Source of the DNA: Paramoeba atlantica
Taxonomy: Eukaryota; Discosea
Length of the DNA: 64,000 nucleotides
Direction of reading: 5' to 3'
NCBI GenBank assembly: GCA_977017575.1
Contig: CDRNVI010000003.1
Span: forward strand, 682,001-746,000
Shown in pieces: positions 27,058 to 36,603 of the stretch. The notes under the pieces are model-generated. The model did no database searches. It was not told the DNA's origin and saw only the letters and a program-made list of their open reading frames with translations. Both the position numbers and the translations under genes were made by a program. The stretch's first letter is position 1. Each line of letters opens with the position of its first letter.

Positions 27058-28239
27058 TTATGTGGTGAGGAACTCGTCCTTGCGTGTTGATCTGGTTTTC
27101 GGGTTGCTGTACTTTCGCTGGATCGCTTGCCGTACAGTAGCGAGTGAATCACGTGGTGCGTTAAGAAATTTGTGCCAGACAGAGGTTTTTTCTGATGCGA
27201 GATGCAGCGCGGGATATCCTCGTAAGATCTCTCTAAAGATTGCTACGACGTGGGATGCGAATGTCGGGTCTATGTCGGTGAAGGAGGGGAGTGGTTCTAG
27301 GTCGCCGCCTGCGTCATAATCTTGTACTTCGCCCAGATCTAACTGTGTCGATTGCGTAGCGATACGATTTAGTTTTATTGCGCGTAGTCGAAAAATATTT
27401 ATCTTGTGTGATGCGGGTAGGTAGAGAAATCCTGATGGACCTGAACCATTTTTCGGTGTGTAGGATATCTTCACCCTAACTGTGCCTTTCCGGGAATGGC
27501 GTGACACAACATCTCCGATAGAGTGAAAGACTTCATCGCAGTGTCTGAATTTCCAATGCACTTCGCAGGTAGATCCTTTTCCCCATTGGCTTATAATTTT
27601 CACGACCTGATCGGGGGTCTTTAATGTGCTTGCTGCGAGATCGGTCAAAGTCAGCATGTCGTCTTCCGAAATGTCTGGTCCACTTGTGCATGAGTCACTT
27701 GAGTCTTGCTCGTCCTGTGACATGTCTGCTTCTGCATGCTTCGCTTGCTGATGAGCTGGTGAGTTGGTAGTGCGAAGTATAACTTTGACTTTCTTTGGAG
27801 TTTGCTTTTTGTTTTTATGTGTGATATTTTCTTTTCTGATCTTTATTTTAAATGCGGAGGGGTCTGATAGAGCTTGATCTGAGCTTTTGTCTCTTTGAAC
27901 ACTCGCGAAAGTAGCCTCTTCGCCGTACTCTTTGTGTTGGCCGGTATCTGCGGTTGGATTTTTCTCGATGCTGAGAGCGGCTTTCTCTGATTTCTCTGCC
28001 CAGTGCTGGGGTATATGTTGTGGAATGGAGGTCGTGTACTTGAGTTCGTCGTAGTTGCTGGTTGCTTTAATGAGTTTGTCGTTGGCTTTGAACTGGTCCC
28101 ATGAACCAATCTCATGTCTATTCGCTTCTTCGGTGAAGTTCAAGTTGTTCTCCTGTACGCCAGTTCTCCTAACAGTTGCAGTGGTCTGCCGATTCTCCGA
28201 CGGCGTACGTTGCGCCGCCCGCGAGGAAGGAACTGACAT
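27058..28239 (-). CDS. LINE-D N-terminal part
   Basis: Starts at MSVPSSRAAQR (ATG at 28237-28239), 33 bases after the leader relic. Domains: an N-terminal HEIGSWDQFKANDKLIKATS motif shared with LINE-C1 (HELGSWDQFKGNEHLIRSAS); acidic low-complexity sequence; the LINE-A-type domain (WGKGSTCEVHW ... GSGPSGFLYLPA); and the SHVVAIFREILRGYP block. It ends at the in-frame TAA (STRKDEFLTT-stop). Sequence continues in frame as DEKIERETDQRSIRS, so this is a simple nonsense change. Confidence 0.8.
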   Translation of the reverse strand: MSVPSSRAAQRTPSENRQTTATVRRTGVQENNLNFTEEANRHEIGSWDQFKANDKLIKATSNYDELKYTTSIPQHIPQHWAEKSEKAALSIEKNPTADTGQHKEYGEEATFASVQRDKSSDQALSDPSAFKIKIRKENITHKNKKQTPKKVKVILRTTNSPAHQQAKHAEADMSQDEQDSSDSCTSGPDISEDDMLTLTDLAASTLKTPDQVVKIISQWGKGSTCEVHWKFRHCDEVFHSIGDVVSRHSRKGTVRVKISYTPKNGSGPSGFLYLPASHKINIFRLRAIKLNRIATQSTQLDLGEVQDYDAGGDLEPLPSFTDIDPTFASHVVAIFREILRGYPALHLASEKTSVWHKFLNAPRDSLATVRQAIQRKYSNPKTRSTRKDEFLTT

Positions 28240-28271
28240 GAAAGAGTTTAAAGTAGTAGTAAAGAAAAAGT

Positions 28272-28288
28272 CAACAAGGTACAGAAAC
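28272..28288 (-). other. partial spliced-leader relic at the LINE-D 5' end
   Basis: GTTTCTGTACCTTGTTG on the minus strand, the last 17 leader bases, directly before the LINE-D 5'UTR. Confidence 0.75.
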
Positions 28289-28686
28289 CCCATTCAGCAC
28301 CACGAAAGACACCCTCACAACGAACTTCTTTTTTTTTTTTTGGTTCCGTCATAGTCAGATGACGAAGTAAAAAAACAATGTATTTTGCTCGTTCTAATAC
28401 TTCCCGGAGATCACATAACCGTATATACGCATTTGGGGATTTAATCCTTTTGTTTATACCTATTCATTTCAAAAGTGGTCTTAAGCATAATTTTATCTTT
28501 GCAGAAATTTATCGCAGCATAATTTTATCTTTTCAGAATTTTTATCGCAGTAGAATTTCATCGCAACGAAATTTATCTCAGCAAAACTAGAAAAAGTTAG
28601 CATAAATAATGATCGCAGGCACCGCAGACCTGAATATCAAGAACACCATATGCAGTGTTGTATTTTGATTTTTGAGGTGACATGCA
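28289..28686. other. AT-rich noncoding stretch with short imperfect repeats
   Basis: A T-run at 28328-28341 could be the poly(A) of another minus-strand insertion. From 28488 to 28590 there are imperfect repeats of about 28 bp containing AATTTTATCTTTTCAGAA and TTTATCGCAG. No gene seen. Confidence 0.4.
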
Positions 28687-29117
28687 TCACGCAAGAGACG
28701 TGCACTCCTCAGCAGGAAGAAGGAAACTTCCTGTCTCTTCAGTTTGCCGGAGCGTAAATGGGTTATCCGTGCTCATCAACAAACCTCCGAGACAAGAAGT
28801 CTCACTTTCCTCTGCTTCAGAGTACACAATCTCATCACTTACCCATTGAAAGCATTCCGCAACACTCTCCATCTTTCCAGTTTGCCGGAGCGTAAGTGGG
28901 TTTTCCGTGCTCATCAACAAACCTTCAAAATGAAGAGTGTCTCGTCCTGCTTTCAACGAGCACATGATCTTTTTGCATGCGCATGCCACACTCAGTGCCT
29001 TTTTCACCTTTCCAGTGTCGTTTGCTTCGGAGCGCGGGCGAAAGCGAGGGTCCTCCGACGATGTGACATTTGAAAGGATCATAAAAGGAATAAACTTCTC
29101 CTCCGCCGCTGCCGCGA
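28687..29117. other. duplicated module with open frames on both strands
   Basis: A ~90-bp segment occurs twice (about 28738-28830 and 28869-28960; GTTTGCCGGAGCGTAA core). On the minus strand the frame 28687-29325 reads GLLMSTENPLTLRQT and GLLMSTDNPFTLRQT. On the plus strand the repeats read PERKWVIRAHQQT and PERKWVFRAHQQT. I cannot tell which strand, if either, is coding, and recognise neither. The plus-strand ORF starting downstream favours plus. Confidence 0.3.
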
Positions 29118-29581
29118 TTGCCTTCTCTGCTGCGCACGCCGTCCGACACATCGCCGCGGGCGCAGATAACAACTCCGCCACTGCCTCGCCCACTCTCCCC
29201 CAATTTAGCTCACGAGGCATACGCGGCGGTAACTTCGTCACGATCGTCCTCAGTTCCTCGGCCGCACGAGCCGATCCACACAGCGACGCGGGCTCAGCCG
29301 TCCCGTCCACCATTGCCGCGTCCACTCTCTCCCCCTCCCGCCCACAATTCTATCGCGCCAGCGAATCCGCATCCATCGCCCGAAAGCCAAAAAAGTAGCA
29401 GTCTGAAAATTAAAATCACATCAACTCGAGATCTAATCAAAAGGCGGAGTGGAAAGATGCCAGAGCCAACCCAAAATCAGGCTCAAGCATTAATCAATCA
29501 AATGGCGGACACTCAATTATCTCCTAATATCAAACAAAATCAAACATACGCAGAACAAGCGCGAAAGGTAATTTCGAAAAC
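29118..29581 (+). CDS. ORF1-like LINE protein (LINE-E), first part
   Basis: Proline/serine-rich sequence (PPLPRPLSPPPAHNSIAP), then a basic stretch (KIKITSTRDLIKRRSGK) and a Q/N-rich helix-prone region (NQAQALINQMADTQLS). It is cut by YR-2 at KTK. Open coding sequence of similar character resumes at 35222 on the far side of YR-2. Probably an RNA-binding ORF1, possibly part of the element that starts at 18165. The upstream start is uncertain. Confidence 0.45.
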
Positions 29582-30233
29582 GAAATCCACGCCGCGGGGC
29601 ATAATAAATAACATGTATCGAATAGTAAACAAAGAAACAACTAAAATGTATCTGATTGCTCACAAGCCCTATTTCCCAATCTCAAAACATAACATCAACA
29701 TTAAACTGTAAATAATATGTTCTCACGACAATTTTAGGCCTGCAAACATATATGTCACTGTCACTCTGTTAACGGGGTTCCCCCCACCGGAACCCTCGAC
29801 CAAATGGCTGGGGGCTCGGTGGGCGGGCACAAAAACTTTTGAAACGTAAGTAGAAAAAATAGCCTACCAAGAATATAAAGAATGAATAATGAAATTAGAA
29901 CACTATTTGAAACAAATCATAATTTGAAGAAATTATGTGCCCCGAAGGGCCAAGCAGGCATAAACAACTCCCTGTCCCGCGGCTAAATTTCCAAACGTGG
30001 ACTATTAGAAATCCACGCCGCGGGGCATAATAAATAACATGTATCGAATAGTAAACAAAGAAACAACTAAAATGTATCTGATTGCTCACAAGCCCTATTT
30101 CCCAATCTCAAAACATAACATCAACATTAAACTGTAAATAATATGTTCTCACGACAATTTTAGGCCTGCAAACATATATGTCACTGTCACTCTGTTAACG
30201 GGGTTCCCCCCACCGGAACCCTCGACCAACCTG
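29582..30233 (-). repeat. YR-2 B2-A2-B1 repeat cluster
   Basis: B2 29582-29828, A2 29829-30007, B1 30008-30233. Element ends read GAAATCCACG (B) and GTGGACTATTA (A). The A repeats contain a GGCCC-TTCG-GGGC hairpin (sense strand) followed by ACATAATTTC, conserved in all families here except YR-1. The B repeats contain a strong GGTTCC:GGAACC hairpin. Confidence 0.8.
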
Positions 30234-30435
30234 CCCGCACACACGTCACACAAAATAAAACCTGTATAAAAATGCCCGGACACATAGTAAATCATATATA
30301 GAAAAGAAATCATAATCAAACCTCACTTACAGAACTCGTACAAGGATAACGATAGCAATAGATGACCAGTCCACTGCCACGCCCTTTACAAGCTCACACG
30401 AGCTACACAGGTTACGCTTTCAACCTCTGCCCATG

Positions 30436-30478
30436 CACCAACTTGGGACCTAGAAGTGTGGAGCAACTAGGCGTGGTG
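30436..30478 (-). ncRNA. CG double-stem RNA module, YR-2 copy 2
   Basis: Sense strand: P1 CACCA, CG, P2 CCTAG, 13-base loop, CTAGG, joiner TCCCAAGT, TGGTG closing P1. Lies between the RT stop and B1. Confidence 0.5.
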
Positions 30479-30554
30479 TACGGCCGTGTCAACAGTGACG
30501 CGGTTAAAAAACATTAAGGCGTTAATCGTAGAATAAAGGAAACCTTTACTCATA

Positions 30555-30610
30555 TTTACCTCACATTGGGGAACCTTGCTTCCGAAAAGGAAACAAGGCG
30601 TGAGAATAAA
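30555..30610 (-). ncRNA. CG double-stem RNA module, YR-2 copy 1
   Basis: Sense strand: P1 TTATTCTCA, CG, P2 CCTTG, loop, CAAGG, joiner TTCCCCAATG, TGAGGTAAA. Same plan as the neighbouring module but with different stem bases. Confidence 0.55.
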
Positions 30611-30667
30611 GCCTGTTAACCGATTAACATCCATAACCTTCCAAAATTATAGGGACAACCTCCATAC

Positions 30668-30776
30668 CCCAGGACCCCGTCCGCTCTTTTTTTTTTTTTT
30701 TTTTTTTTTTTGTCTTTGTTTTTTTTCCTTTTTTTCTTGTCTTTTTTTTTTTTTTTGTATTTGGTGATCCTGTCCC
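30668..30776. repeat. homopolymeric T tracts after the YR-2 RT stop
   Basis: Long T runs broken by GTC/CC. The same tracts in YR-3 and YR-5 are where LINE-C copies have inserted, and they yield spurious lysine-rich frames on the minus strand. Confidence 0.7.
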
Positions 30777-32480
30777 CTAGGGTTTTTCCTCAAAATGACT
30801 GTCTACCTTACCACTGTGATTATGATTAATGTATTTCTCGATCGTTCCTCTATATCTCTCGACCTTCTCCATCTCAATATCCTTCCCGCGACTGACAGCA
30901 TCCGCCGGGTTCTCATCCGTGGATATATACGCTGCCTTGACACAAATACCTTTCTCCTCTGTCAGTCGCAGGACTTCGCGCAATTCCATTGAAACCCCCT
31001 CTGACTTGGAGATCCTCCTGTTCAGTGCAGCCTGACAGGAGGTGTTGTCAACAAAAACATCCAAGCAGGTTCCACGGGGGCAATGCGCGGAAAACTTCTC
31101 GAGGGCTAGGCGGACTGCTGCAGCTTCCGCACGATTCACCTCATACGAGGATGACTCAGGCCACGCCTCTCCCGTAATCAAAACCTCTCCGCTGTCTAAA
31201 TACATAATCGCTCCCCATCCTTTCACCGAGGCATCGGTGTAGAGACGATGCTTGTGTGGAACAACATCGGGATGGGGAGGTGGAGACCGTGGAACATTCT
31301 CCAACAACTCGTTTCTCCACTCTGCTAGCATGGAGCGAGTGACGACAGGGAGTGCGACCGGACGGTCACATAACTTCGGGCAACGGTTCAACAAGTTGAT
31401 ACGCCGTTGCGCCACCTTCAAAGCGAAATAAAATCGCGGCATATTGAGTCGGAGAACTGCGGAGCCATAAATGAGGCGCCCCACCACCGCCTCTAGGTCA
31501 ACAAAGGAAATGTTGAAGAAAGAGTCGGCTCGCAGTTTCCTGATCACTCGCGGCCCCAGGCAGACCGTATGCGCGTTATGGTCGAACGCCACCCCATTGA
31601 ACACGTACTGTGCTACAGGGGGCTGACCCCGATCTTTGAAAAGACCGTTCGCTTTGTCGCAACGCTCGTCAATGAACTGAGCGTACGTGGTGGCCTCGGA
31701 GTCGGTTCCTGCAAACCGAACTCCGTCAACATAAACGTCGATAGCGCCTCGGTGAAACGAGTAGCGCTGAGAACAAATCGACGCCTCGCCAGCAATCGCG
31801 GCGGTAACCGTGTGCATAACCTCCGGTGCACACCTATGGCCCATCGGGAGGACGTTCATCTCATACACGTCTCCACTGGTCGTTCTAAGGCGGAATTTGG
31901 GCCGCGCCCTCTTCGGGATACCAATCTGGTAAAACCCGCATGTGAAGTCCCGCTTCACAGCCATCGGCTCGTGCGCCTTATGAAGATACTTGGAGGGATG
32001 ATATAATGGGACCTTTGGTTCATATGATTTTAATCTATCGTTATCGTCCCTTGTCCATGAAATAAATCTTCTGCGCTGATTGCCCTCATCATCGGTCTCC
32101 ACAACCGTGAAGGGAATCATGAACTGCATCGATGGGCGCTTTCTCAACTCCTGCGCCGGGACCTTAGAGATTATGCCTGCGTCCTCCAACAATCGGACGT
32201 CCGCCTCAGGCAATGAACCTTTCACACTAGGTTCGGGGTACGGGGCTTTAGGTACCCATAATAATTCATCCACTACCTTGCGAAAACGAGTGGCAGCTGA
32301 CATACTCATCCACTCCTTAACCTGATCCAAATGGATAACAGGTATCGACTTCTTAACGTGCAAAGGTAGGTGAGCGTCGTGTGCCTTGGCTAACCGTGAA
32401 GAGCGGCGTGCACAAACAACGGAGTGCCTGCGAAGGTAAGGCACTTCCTCGAAGCACTTTGCCACGTGCTCCGAGGTTAC
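30777..32480 (-). CDS. YR-2 RT-RNase H
   Basis: RT and RNase H as in YR-1: QFMIPFTVVETDDEG, KRDFTCGFYQIGIPKRAR, LPMGHRCAPEVMHTV, VYVDGVRFAG; then RLYTDASVKGWG, NRAEAAAVRLALEKF, VFVDNTSC and NPADAVS. The frame stays open upstream through the recombinase and Gag 3' regions, so its nominal start is not meaningful. I give the part with RT character. The initiation mechanism is unclear, as in other overlapping DIRS-group genes. Confidence 0.8.
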   Translation of the reverse strand, partial: VTSEHVAKCFEEVPYLRRHSVVCARRSSRLAKAHDAHLPLHVKKSIPVIHLDQVKEWMSMSAATRFRKVVDELLWVPKAPYPEPSVKGSLPEADVRLLEDAGIISKVPAQELRKRPSMQFMIPFTVVETDDEGNQRRRFISWTRDDNDRLKSYEPKVPLYHPSKYLHKAHEPMAVKRDFTCGFYQIGIPKRARPKFRLRTTSGDVYEMNVLPMGHRCAPEVMHTVTAAIAGEASICSQRYSFHRGAIDVYVDGVRFAGTDSEATTYAQFIDERCDKANGLFKDRGQPPVAQYVFNGVAFDHNAHTVCLGPRVIRKLRADSFFNISFVDLEAVVGRLIYGSAVLRLNMPRFYFALKVAQRRINLLNRCPKLCDRPVALPVVTRSMLAEWRNELLENVPRSPPPHPDVVPHKHRLYTDASVKGWGAIMYLDSGEVLITGEAWPESSSYEVNRAEAAAVRLALEKFSAHCPRGTCLDVFVDNTSCQAALNRRISKSEGVSMELREVLRLTEEKGICVKAAYISTDENPADAVSRGKDIEMEKVERYRGTIEKYINHNHSGKVDSHFEEKP

Positions 32481-33637
32481 AGCACTGGGAGACGTGCTGA
32501 GACTCTCTGCGTCCCGAGAGCCCTTGCCGTTGTAATACTGCTTGCGTTGTAGCGCAACAGTGATTCGACGTTGAGGTGTTTCGTGAGGTTCTGGACGTCC
32601 TCCATCCTGAGATTCCCGAGGGAGATCTCGTGGAATAGGTAAGTAATCGCACCTCTTTTTATGGAATGTGTTCCATACCCGGGACCGAGAAGTTGATTCA
32701 TCCTGTGGTCCATCTCCCGGACCGTCGTGTAACACAGGCGTTGGCCTGGTCTCAAACTTCCCACAAACTGAGCCAGTTCGGGTGTTCCGGGGCCAGTCAC
32801 TATCGCGTAGAGGTACGGCCGGTAAGGATTCAGACGAGTCGTCTTTGTCCCCCTGCCCCAATAAATGATTACCTCGTGACTGGCCACACTCACGAACTGC
32901 TCCCGCCTCAGGTCGGCGGTCTCGGTCCATCTCGCAGCGGCTTTCCAACACAGGAGGCAACACATGCTCTCCTTTACGTCGAGATGACGTCTCAGCTTCT
33001 TTAGAAGAAGTGGCGTGATTGGAAGCATCTGCCGCGTGGGTTCTATCCCCCCCTGCGCTTGCAGGGCCTTTACGTAGAGACTCAATGGGGTGCCTTCGAT
33101 TCCCATGAGCTCGAATAGAGTCCTCAATGCCCCTGCGTACCCCATGCGCGTTGAGGTAGCGAGAGGCAGAGTCTCGAGGAAGAGCACCGCGTTTGCAGGA
33201 TTCGCGGTGATTCCCTTCGCCTGGCAGTACTCGCGCAGGCGGAACCATAATCGCTCCCTTGTGGCCCACGTGGCCGTCGCCCACATGGGCTGGAGCGCCT
33301 CGCTCATCTGAGTGGCGCGGGGATCTTCGGGGTGCATCTGGAGAATGGCCCCCAGTAATTCTTGGCGGCGCTTCCCGGGCGGCCGTAGAGTGGCGGCGGC
33401 GGTTGCGGCGGCGGCGGTTGCGGCGGGAACGGAGAGCCGGGGTAGAGGGCGAGCCGGGAGGGAGAGACTGCGACGACGGAGAAGTATCGGGGAGAACTGA
33501 CGCGGAGGAGGAGTATTGCCACGCATGCGTGGCCGTCTTTCTCGTCGGCGGAGGAGCGGGGAGGGAATGGGGGTAGTAAATTCCACCCGTCGTCGCCTGG
33601 GACGACGGGCACGTACAATAATTGGGGTGGGGAGCAT
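32477..33637 (-). CDS. YR-2 tyrosine recombinase
   Basis: 386 residues. R/P-rich N-terminus, then MWATATWATRERLWFRLREY and a core-binding-like helical region. Catalytic motifs are CWKAAARWTETADL (Arg), GTHSIKRGAITYLF (H-x-x-R) and ESLLRYN (Tyr). It begins 4 bases from the Gag stop. It would integrate the circular cDNA, accounting for the absence of target duplications. Confidence 0.85.
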   Translation of the reverse strand: MLPTPIIVRARRPRRRRVEFTTPIPSPLLRRRERRPRMRGNTPPPRQFSPILLRRRSLSLPARPLPRLSVPAATAAAATAAATLRPPGKRRQELLGAILQMHPEDPRATQMSEALQPMWATATWATRERLWFRLREYCQAKGITANPANAVLFLETLPLATSTRMGYAGALRTLFELMGIEGTPLSLYVKALQAQGGIEPTRQMLPITPLLLKKLRRHLDVKESMCCLLCWKAAARWTETADLRREQFVSVASHEVIIYWGRGTKTTRLNPYRPYLYAIVTGPGTPELAQFVGSLRPGQRLCYTTVREMDHRMNQLLGPGYGTHSIKRGAITYLFHEISLGNLRMEDVQNLTKHLNVESLLRYNASSITTARALGTQRVSARLPVL

Positions 33638-33640
33638 TTC

Positions 33641-35044
33641 CTAGTGGAAAGCCCGCGATGCGCCGTAACGGTTGGCGCCGCCCACCACCCCGCCTCGAAA
33701 ATCCTGTTGCGGGGCGCGTGTGGTACGGAACTGCCCCCCCTGTTGTTGAGATGTTTGCGGGCAATTCGATCGGAGGTGGCCTGGCTGATGACAGGCAAAA
33801 CAAAACGGTCCCTGGCTGCGTCGTCGAGGGGCACGCTGCGCAGTCCGGCCCCTCAGTTGCTCGTCGACCACAAGCTGACCGTAGCGGTCCTGAGGGTCGT
33901 CGTCACGGTGCAACCGCTGTTGCACACGTTCGACTGCAACACCCGCCGCAGCCCAATAATGGTTGCGAAGCTCTTCGATGATGAGAAGGGCTACGGCGAG
34001 GTTGTGCTTCTCTAGCCAACCCTCTGTGTTGCGCGCAGCGTAAACCCATTCAGTCAACATTTTGAACAGGCGCTCGCGCTGCGGCGGAGGGTTGAAGCGT
34101 ACCCCAAGCTGCGGAGCTTCGCGCAGCTCACGGATGAGTTCACGTGGCTTGAACAAATCATCCGTGTCGATCCACGGTTGCCAAGTAACCGGATCGTAGG
34201 GGGAGAAGCTTTTCGGGTCCGTAACACGGACGCGTTCAAACGCCGGAATCAAATCTTCAACTGGTTTCCCACCCGGCATCTGCGCCCGAACATGGGCAAG
34301 GTCCAAGGAGTGGTAGTTGATATCGGGATGGGGAAAACGGTAGGCTGTATTCACGTCCCCATCCCATTCTGTGAACAACTCAGTTGATTCAGGGTCATTG
34401 GGATGCGTCATATGCACCCGCCCTATAGCCGTCTGCCGTAGGCCATCTCGGGGAAGAGACCATACAGCTTCGACGGTGACCTCATACCGTTTGCGCAGAA
34501 GGTCAATCACTTTCATGACAAACTCTTCTTTGCCCTGGCTGGTCATGATTCCTCGGGCATCAAGGCGTGAACGCTGGGGCACCTCGGCGTGGTCAATGTC
34601 GAGGGCATCGTATCGACGAGGCGAGCGAGAAGCCTCAACCTGGTCAGGGTTGAGGGTCCCCTTGCGACGAATTGGGGCCTCCGGAGCGTCGAGCGGAATA
34701 GGGTAGGGACTGGTAAACGAGCTCGTGGGGAGACTCGGGAGATTACTTGGGAGCGGGCTTGGTGGTTCACGGGCCGGGCTCAAAGCTCTGCCAGATGGAC
34801 GTATCTTCCGTCGCGCTGGGCCTGGGGTAGGGGGAACATGAGTGGGTTTCGCGGGTACCTGCGGAGCTGGCTGCGTCGGGAGAGAGGGAAGAGGGGGCCG
34901 TACGGGAGGACACGAGAGGGACTGGCGCTTGGAACGCGAAAATGACGAAGTTTCGATCGGTGTCGGGGCGCGGTCTCTTTTTGGAGAGCGATCACGATCC
35001 TGGCTTGGCTCGTAAGGAGCCCGCAAACGTTGGGATCTCATCAC
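33641..35044 (-). CDS. YR-2 Gag-like protein
   Basis: 467 residues. Long P/R/S-rich N-terminus (about 1-150), a conserved acidic core (WQPWIDTDDLFKPRELIREL, GVRFNPPPQRERLFKMLTEW, NHYWAAAGVAVERVQQRL), a single CCHC knuckle CFACHQPGHLRSNC and a Q/G/R-rich tail. The ATG sits at the A1 inner edge. Confidence 0.8.
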   Translation of the reverse strand: MMRSQRLRAPYEPSQDRDRSPKRDRAPTPIETSSFSRSKRQSLSCPPVRPPLPSLPTQPAPQVPAKPTHVPPTPGPARRKIRPSGRALSPAREPPSPLPSNLPSLPTSSFTSPYPIPLDAPEAPIRRKGTLNPDQVEASRSPRRYDALDIDHAEVPQRSRLDARGIMTSQGKEEFVMKVIDLLRKRYEVTVEAVWSLPRDGLRQTAIGRVHMTHPNDPESTELFTEWDGDVNTAYRFPHPDINYHSLDLAHVRAQMPGGKPVEDLIPAFERVRVTDPKSFSPYDPVTWQPWIDTDDLFKPRELIRELREAPQLGVRFNPPPQRERLFKMLTEWVYAARNTEGWLEKHNLAVALLIIEELRNHYWAAAGVAVERVQQRLHRDDDPQDRYGQLVVDEQLRGRTAQRAPRRRSQGPFCFACHQPGHLRSNCPQTSQQQGGQFRTTRAPQQDFRGGVVGGANRYGASRAFH

Positions 35045-35221
35045 AAAAACTTTTGAAACGTAAGTAGAAAAAATAGCCTACCAAGAATATAAAGAATGAA
35101 TAATGAAATTACAACACTATTTGAAACAAATCATAATTTGAAGAAATTATGTGCCCCGAAGGGCCAAGCAGGCATAAACAACTCCCTGTCCCGCGGCTAA
35201 ATTTCCAAACGTGGACTATTA
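35043..35221 (-). repeat. YR-2 terminal repeat A1
   Basis: Identical or nearly so to A2 at 29829-30007, including the GGCCC-TTCG-GGGC hairpin. Confidence 0.8.
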
Positions 35222-35402
35222 GCCTGCGAACCAAACTGGGGAGCACGAGGAGACACTCGATGAACTTATAGCCCGACCTCTGAACCCAACTGCAAAAATT
35301 ATGACTGAATGCCCAGTTGAATATCGGCGCAGACGCAGAGAAGAGAGGCGAGAATGCCACCGACGTATAGCGCTTGCGATGAGCACACGCACGCCATCCT
35401 CC
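35222..35402 (+). CDS. LINE-E coding continuation
   Basis: Open frame (EHEETLDELIARPLNP, then EYRRRRREERRECHRRIAL) on the far side of YR-2, basic like the first part. It stops abruptly at the 74-bp repeat, not at a poly(A) tail. Confidence 0.45.
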
Positions 35403-35476
35403 AAAAGATATTTTATTTATAAAAGGATTTTCTGCACAGAAGGATTGTTATTCCAGGTTGAAAAGTGATATTCAAA
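35403..35476. repeat. 74-bp direct repeat, right copy
   Basis: Identical to 13999-14072. After it, the last bases of element X and the TATCTTACA duplication lead back into LINE-G. Confidence 0.8.
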
Positions 35477-35479
35477 GTG

Positions 35480-35708
35480 TATCTTACAAAAAACGATGGT
35501 AAAAAAAAAAAGAAGATATTGTAGAAAGGACAACGTCACTTTAACTCTTGCATACTCCCCTTTTGAAGGAGAGGAAGGACCTAGCGGAACAACGTATATC
35601 CCTGCGAGACCGCACATATCCATTTTCGAGATACAGGTCATCAAAATGGTCCAAGCGCGAAGGAGCGAGGTCCCCATGGTTAAATGCACCTCATGCCCAT
35701 ACGATTAC
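35480..35708 (+). CDS. LINE-G coding piece 3
   Basis: Continues the N-terminal domain: RKDNVTLTLAYSPFEGEEGP and PARPHISIFEIQVIKMVQ align with RKGLIKIKISYAPAQGSEGP and PQTSKIRICSIRATKLIKI of LINE-B. It then starts a possible C2H2 finger (KCTSCPYDYE), as in LINE-C1, where YR-6 is inserted. A family-A-type domain followed by a finger makes LINE-G an intermediate type. Confidence 0.6.
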
Positions 35709-36603
35709 GAAATCCACGCCGAGGGGGCTCCATGAAACTTATAAGTAACAAACAAATATAAGTAAATACCTGAATTGCTCATCATAAAATCTTTGTACAA
35801 AATATATAAAGAATTGTCCTAAGTAAATAATATTCATCAAGTAAAAAAACTAAATAACTACATGTCTTTCAACTTTTCTATCCTGACTATAATGATAACA
35901 AAAAATATATGGACGTCCACAAAACAATATTCAAACTTTCTCTCTCTTGCGAATGGGTAGTTCCCCGGCGGGGAGTGGTTTGGGGGATGGCGGGTGGGGC
36001 AACTTTCCTTTTGCGAGTGGAAAAAGGTTATAAGTCACTAGAGTAAAATAATGTATAGTATAGTATGCTAAAAGTATAATTACATGGTTCCCCCCGGAGG
36101 GGGCAAAATCAGGTACATATATGTATATGTGCCCCGTAGGGCCACGGTCAAAGAATAAATATTTTCTTCAAGCAATTCTTTCCGTAAACTCTAAATGACT
36201 AATATAATCACACTTCCAAATCGTCCCAAAATCAAAGAACACATAATACGATATATAGATAGAATTCACATGCACAAACATAGTTCAAAAGAAAGCCTGC
36301 ATACAACCAATAATCATGTGTCACTTTGTTAACGGGATTCCCCCACACCGGAACCCTCGGCCAACCTGCCCACACACACGTCACACAATCAATATAAATA
36401 ACCAAAGAAATGCCCAATCACATAGTAAAATAATTTTTCATATACCATCCCAGAACTCACAAAAGGATAACGATAGCAATAGATGACCAGTCCACTGCCA
36501 CGCCCTTTACAAGCTCACACGAGCTACGCAGGTTACGCTTTTAACCTCTGCCCTAGACCGACTTGTGTACCTAGAAGTGTGGAGCAACTAGGCGTGGGAC
36601 AGG
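35709..36603 (-). mobile_element. YR-6 3' end (B2-A2-B1 and 3' noncoding)
   Basis: Starts GAAATCCACGCCGAGG in LINE-G. B2 is about 35709-35990 (with the TGGTTTGGGGGATGGCGGG linker). A2 (to about 36180) carries a GGCCCTACGGGGC hairpin. B1-like sequence follows (about 36190-36390), then the noncoding region with an RNA module (about 36560-36600). No gene of this element is seen; its other end is not in the window. Broken, and the most divergent of the GAAATCC families. Confidence 0.6.

Larger units (their letters stand above)
29582..35221 (-). mobile_element. YR-2: whole-looking tyrosine-recombinase retrotransposon
   Basis: 5.6 kb, minus strand: A1 35043-35221, Gag 33641-35044, YR 32477-33637, RT-RNase H ending at 30777, 3' noncoding region with two RNA modules, B1 30008-30233, A2 29829-30007, B2 29582-29828. 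A and B copies are nearly identical and all genes are open, so it looks whole and young. Inserted in LINE-E without target duplication. Confidence 0.85.
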
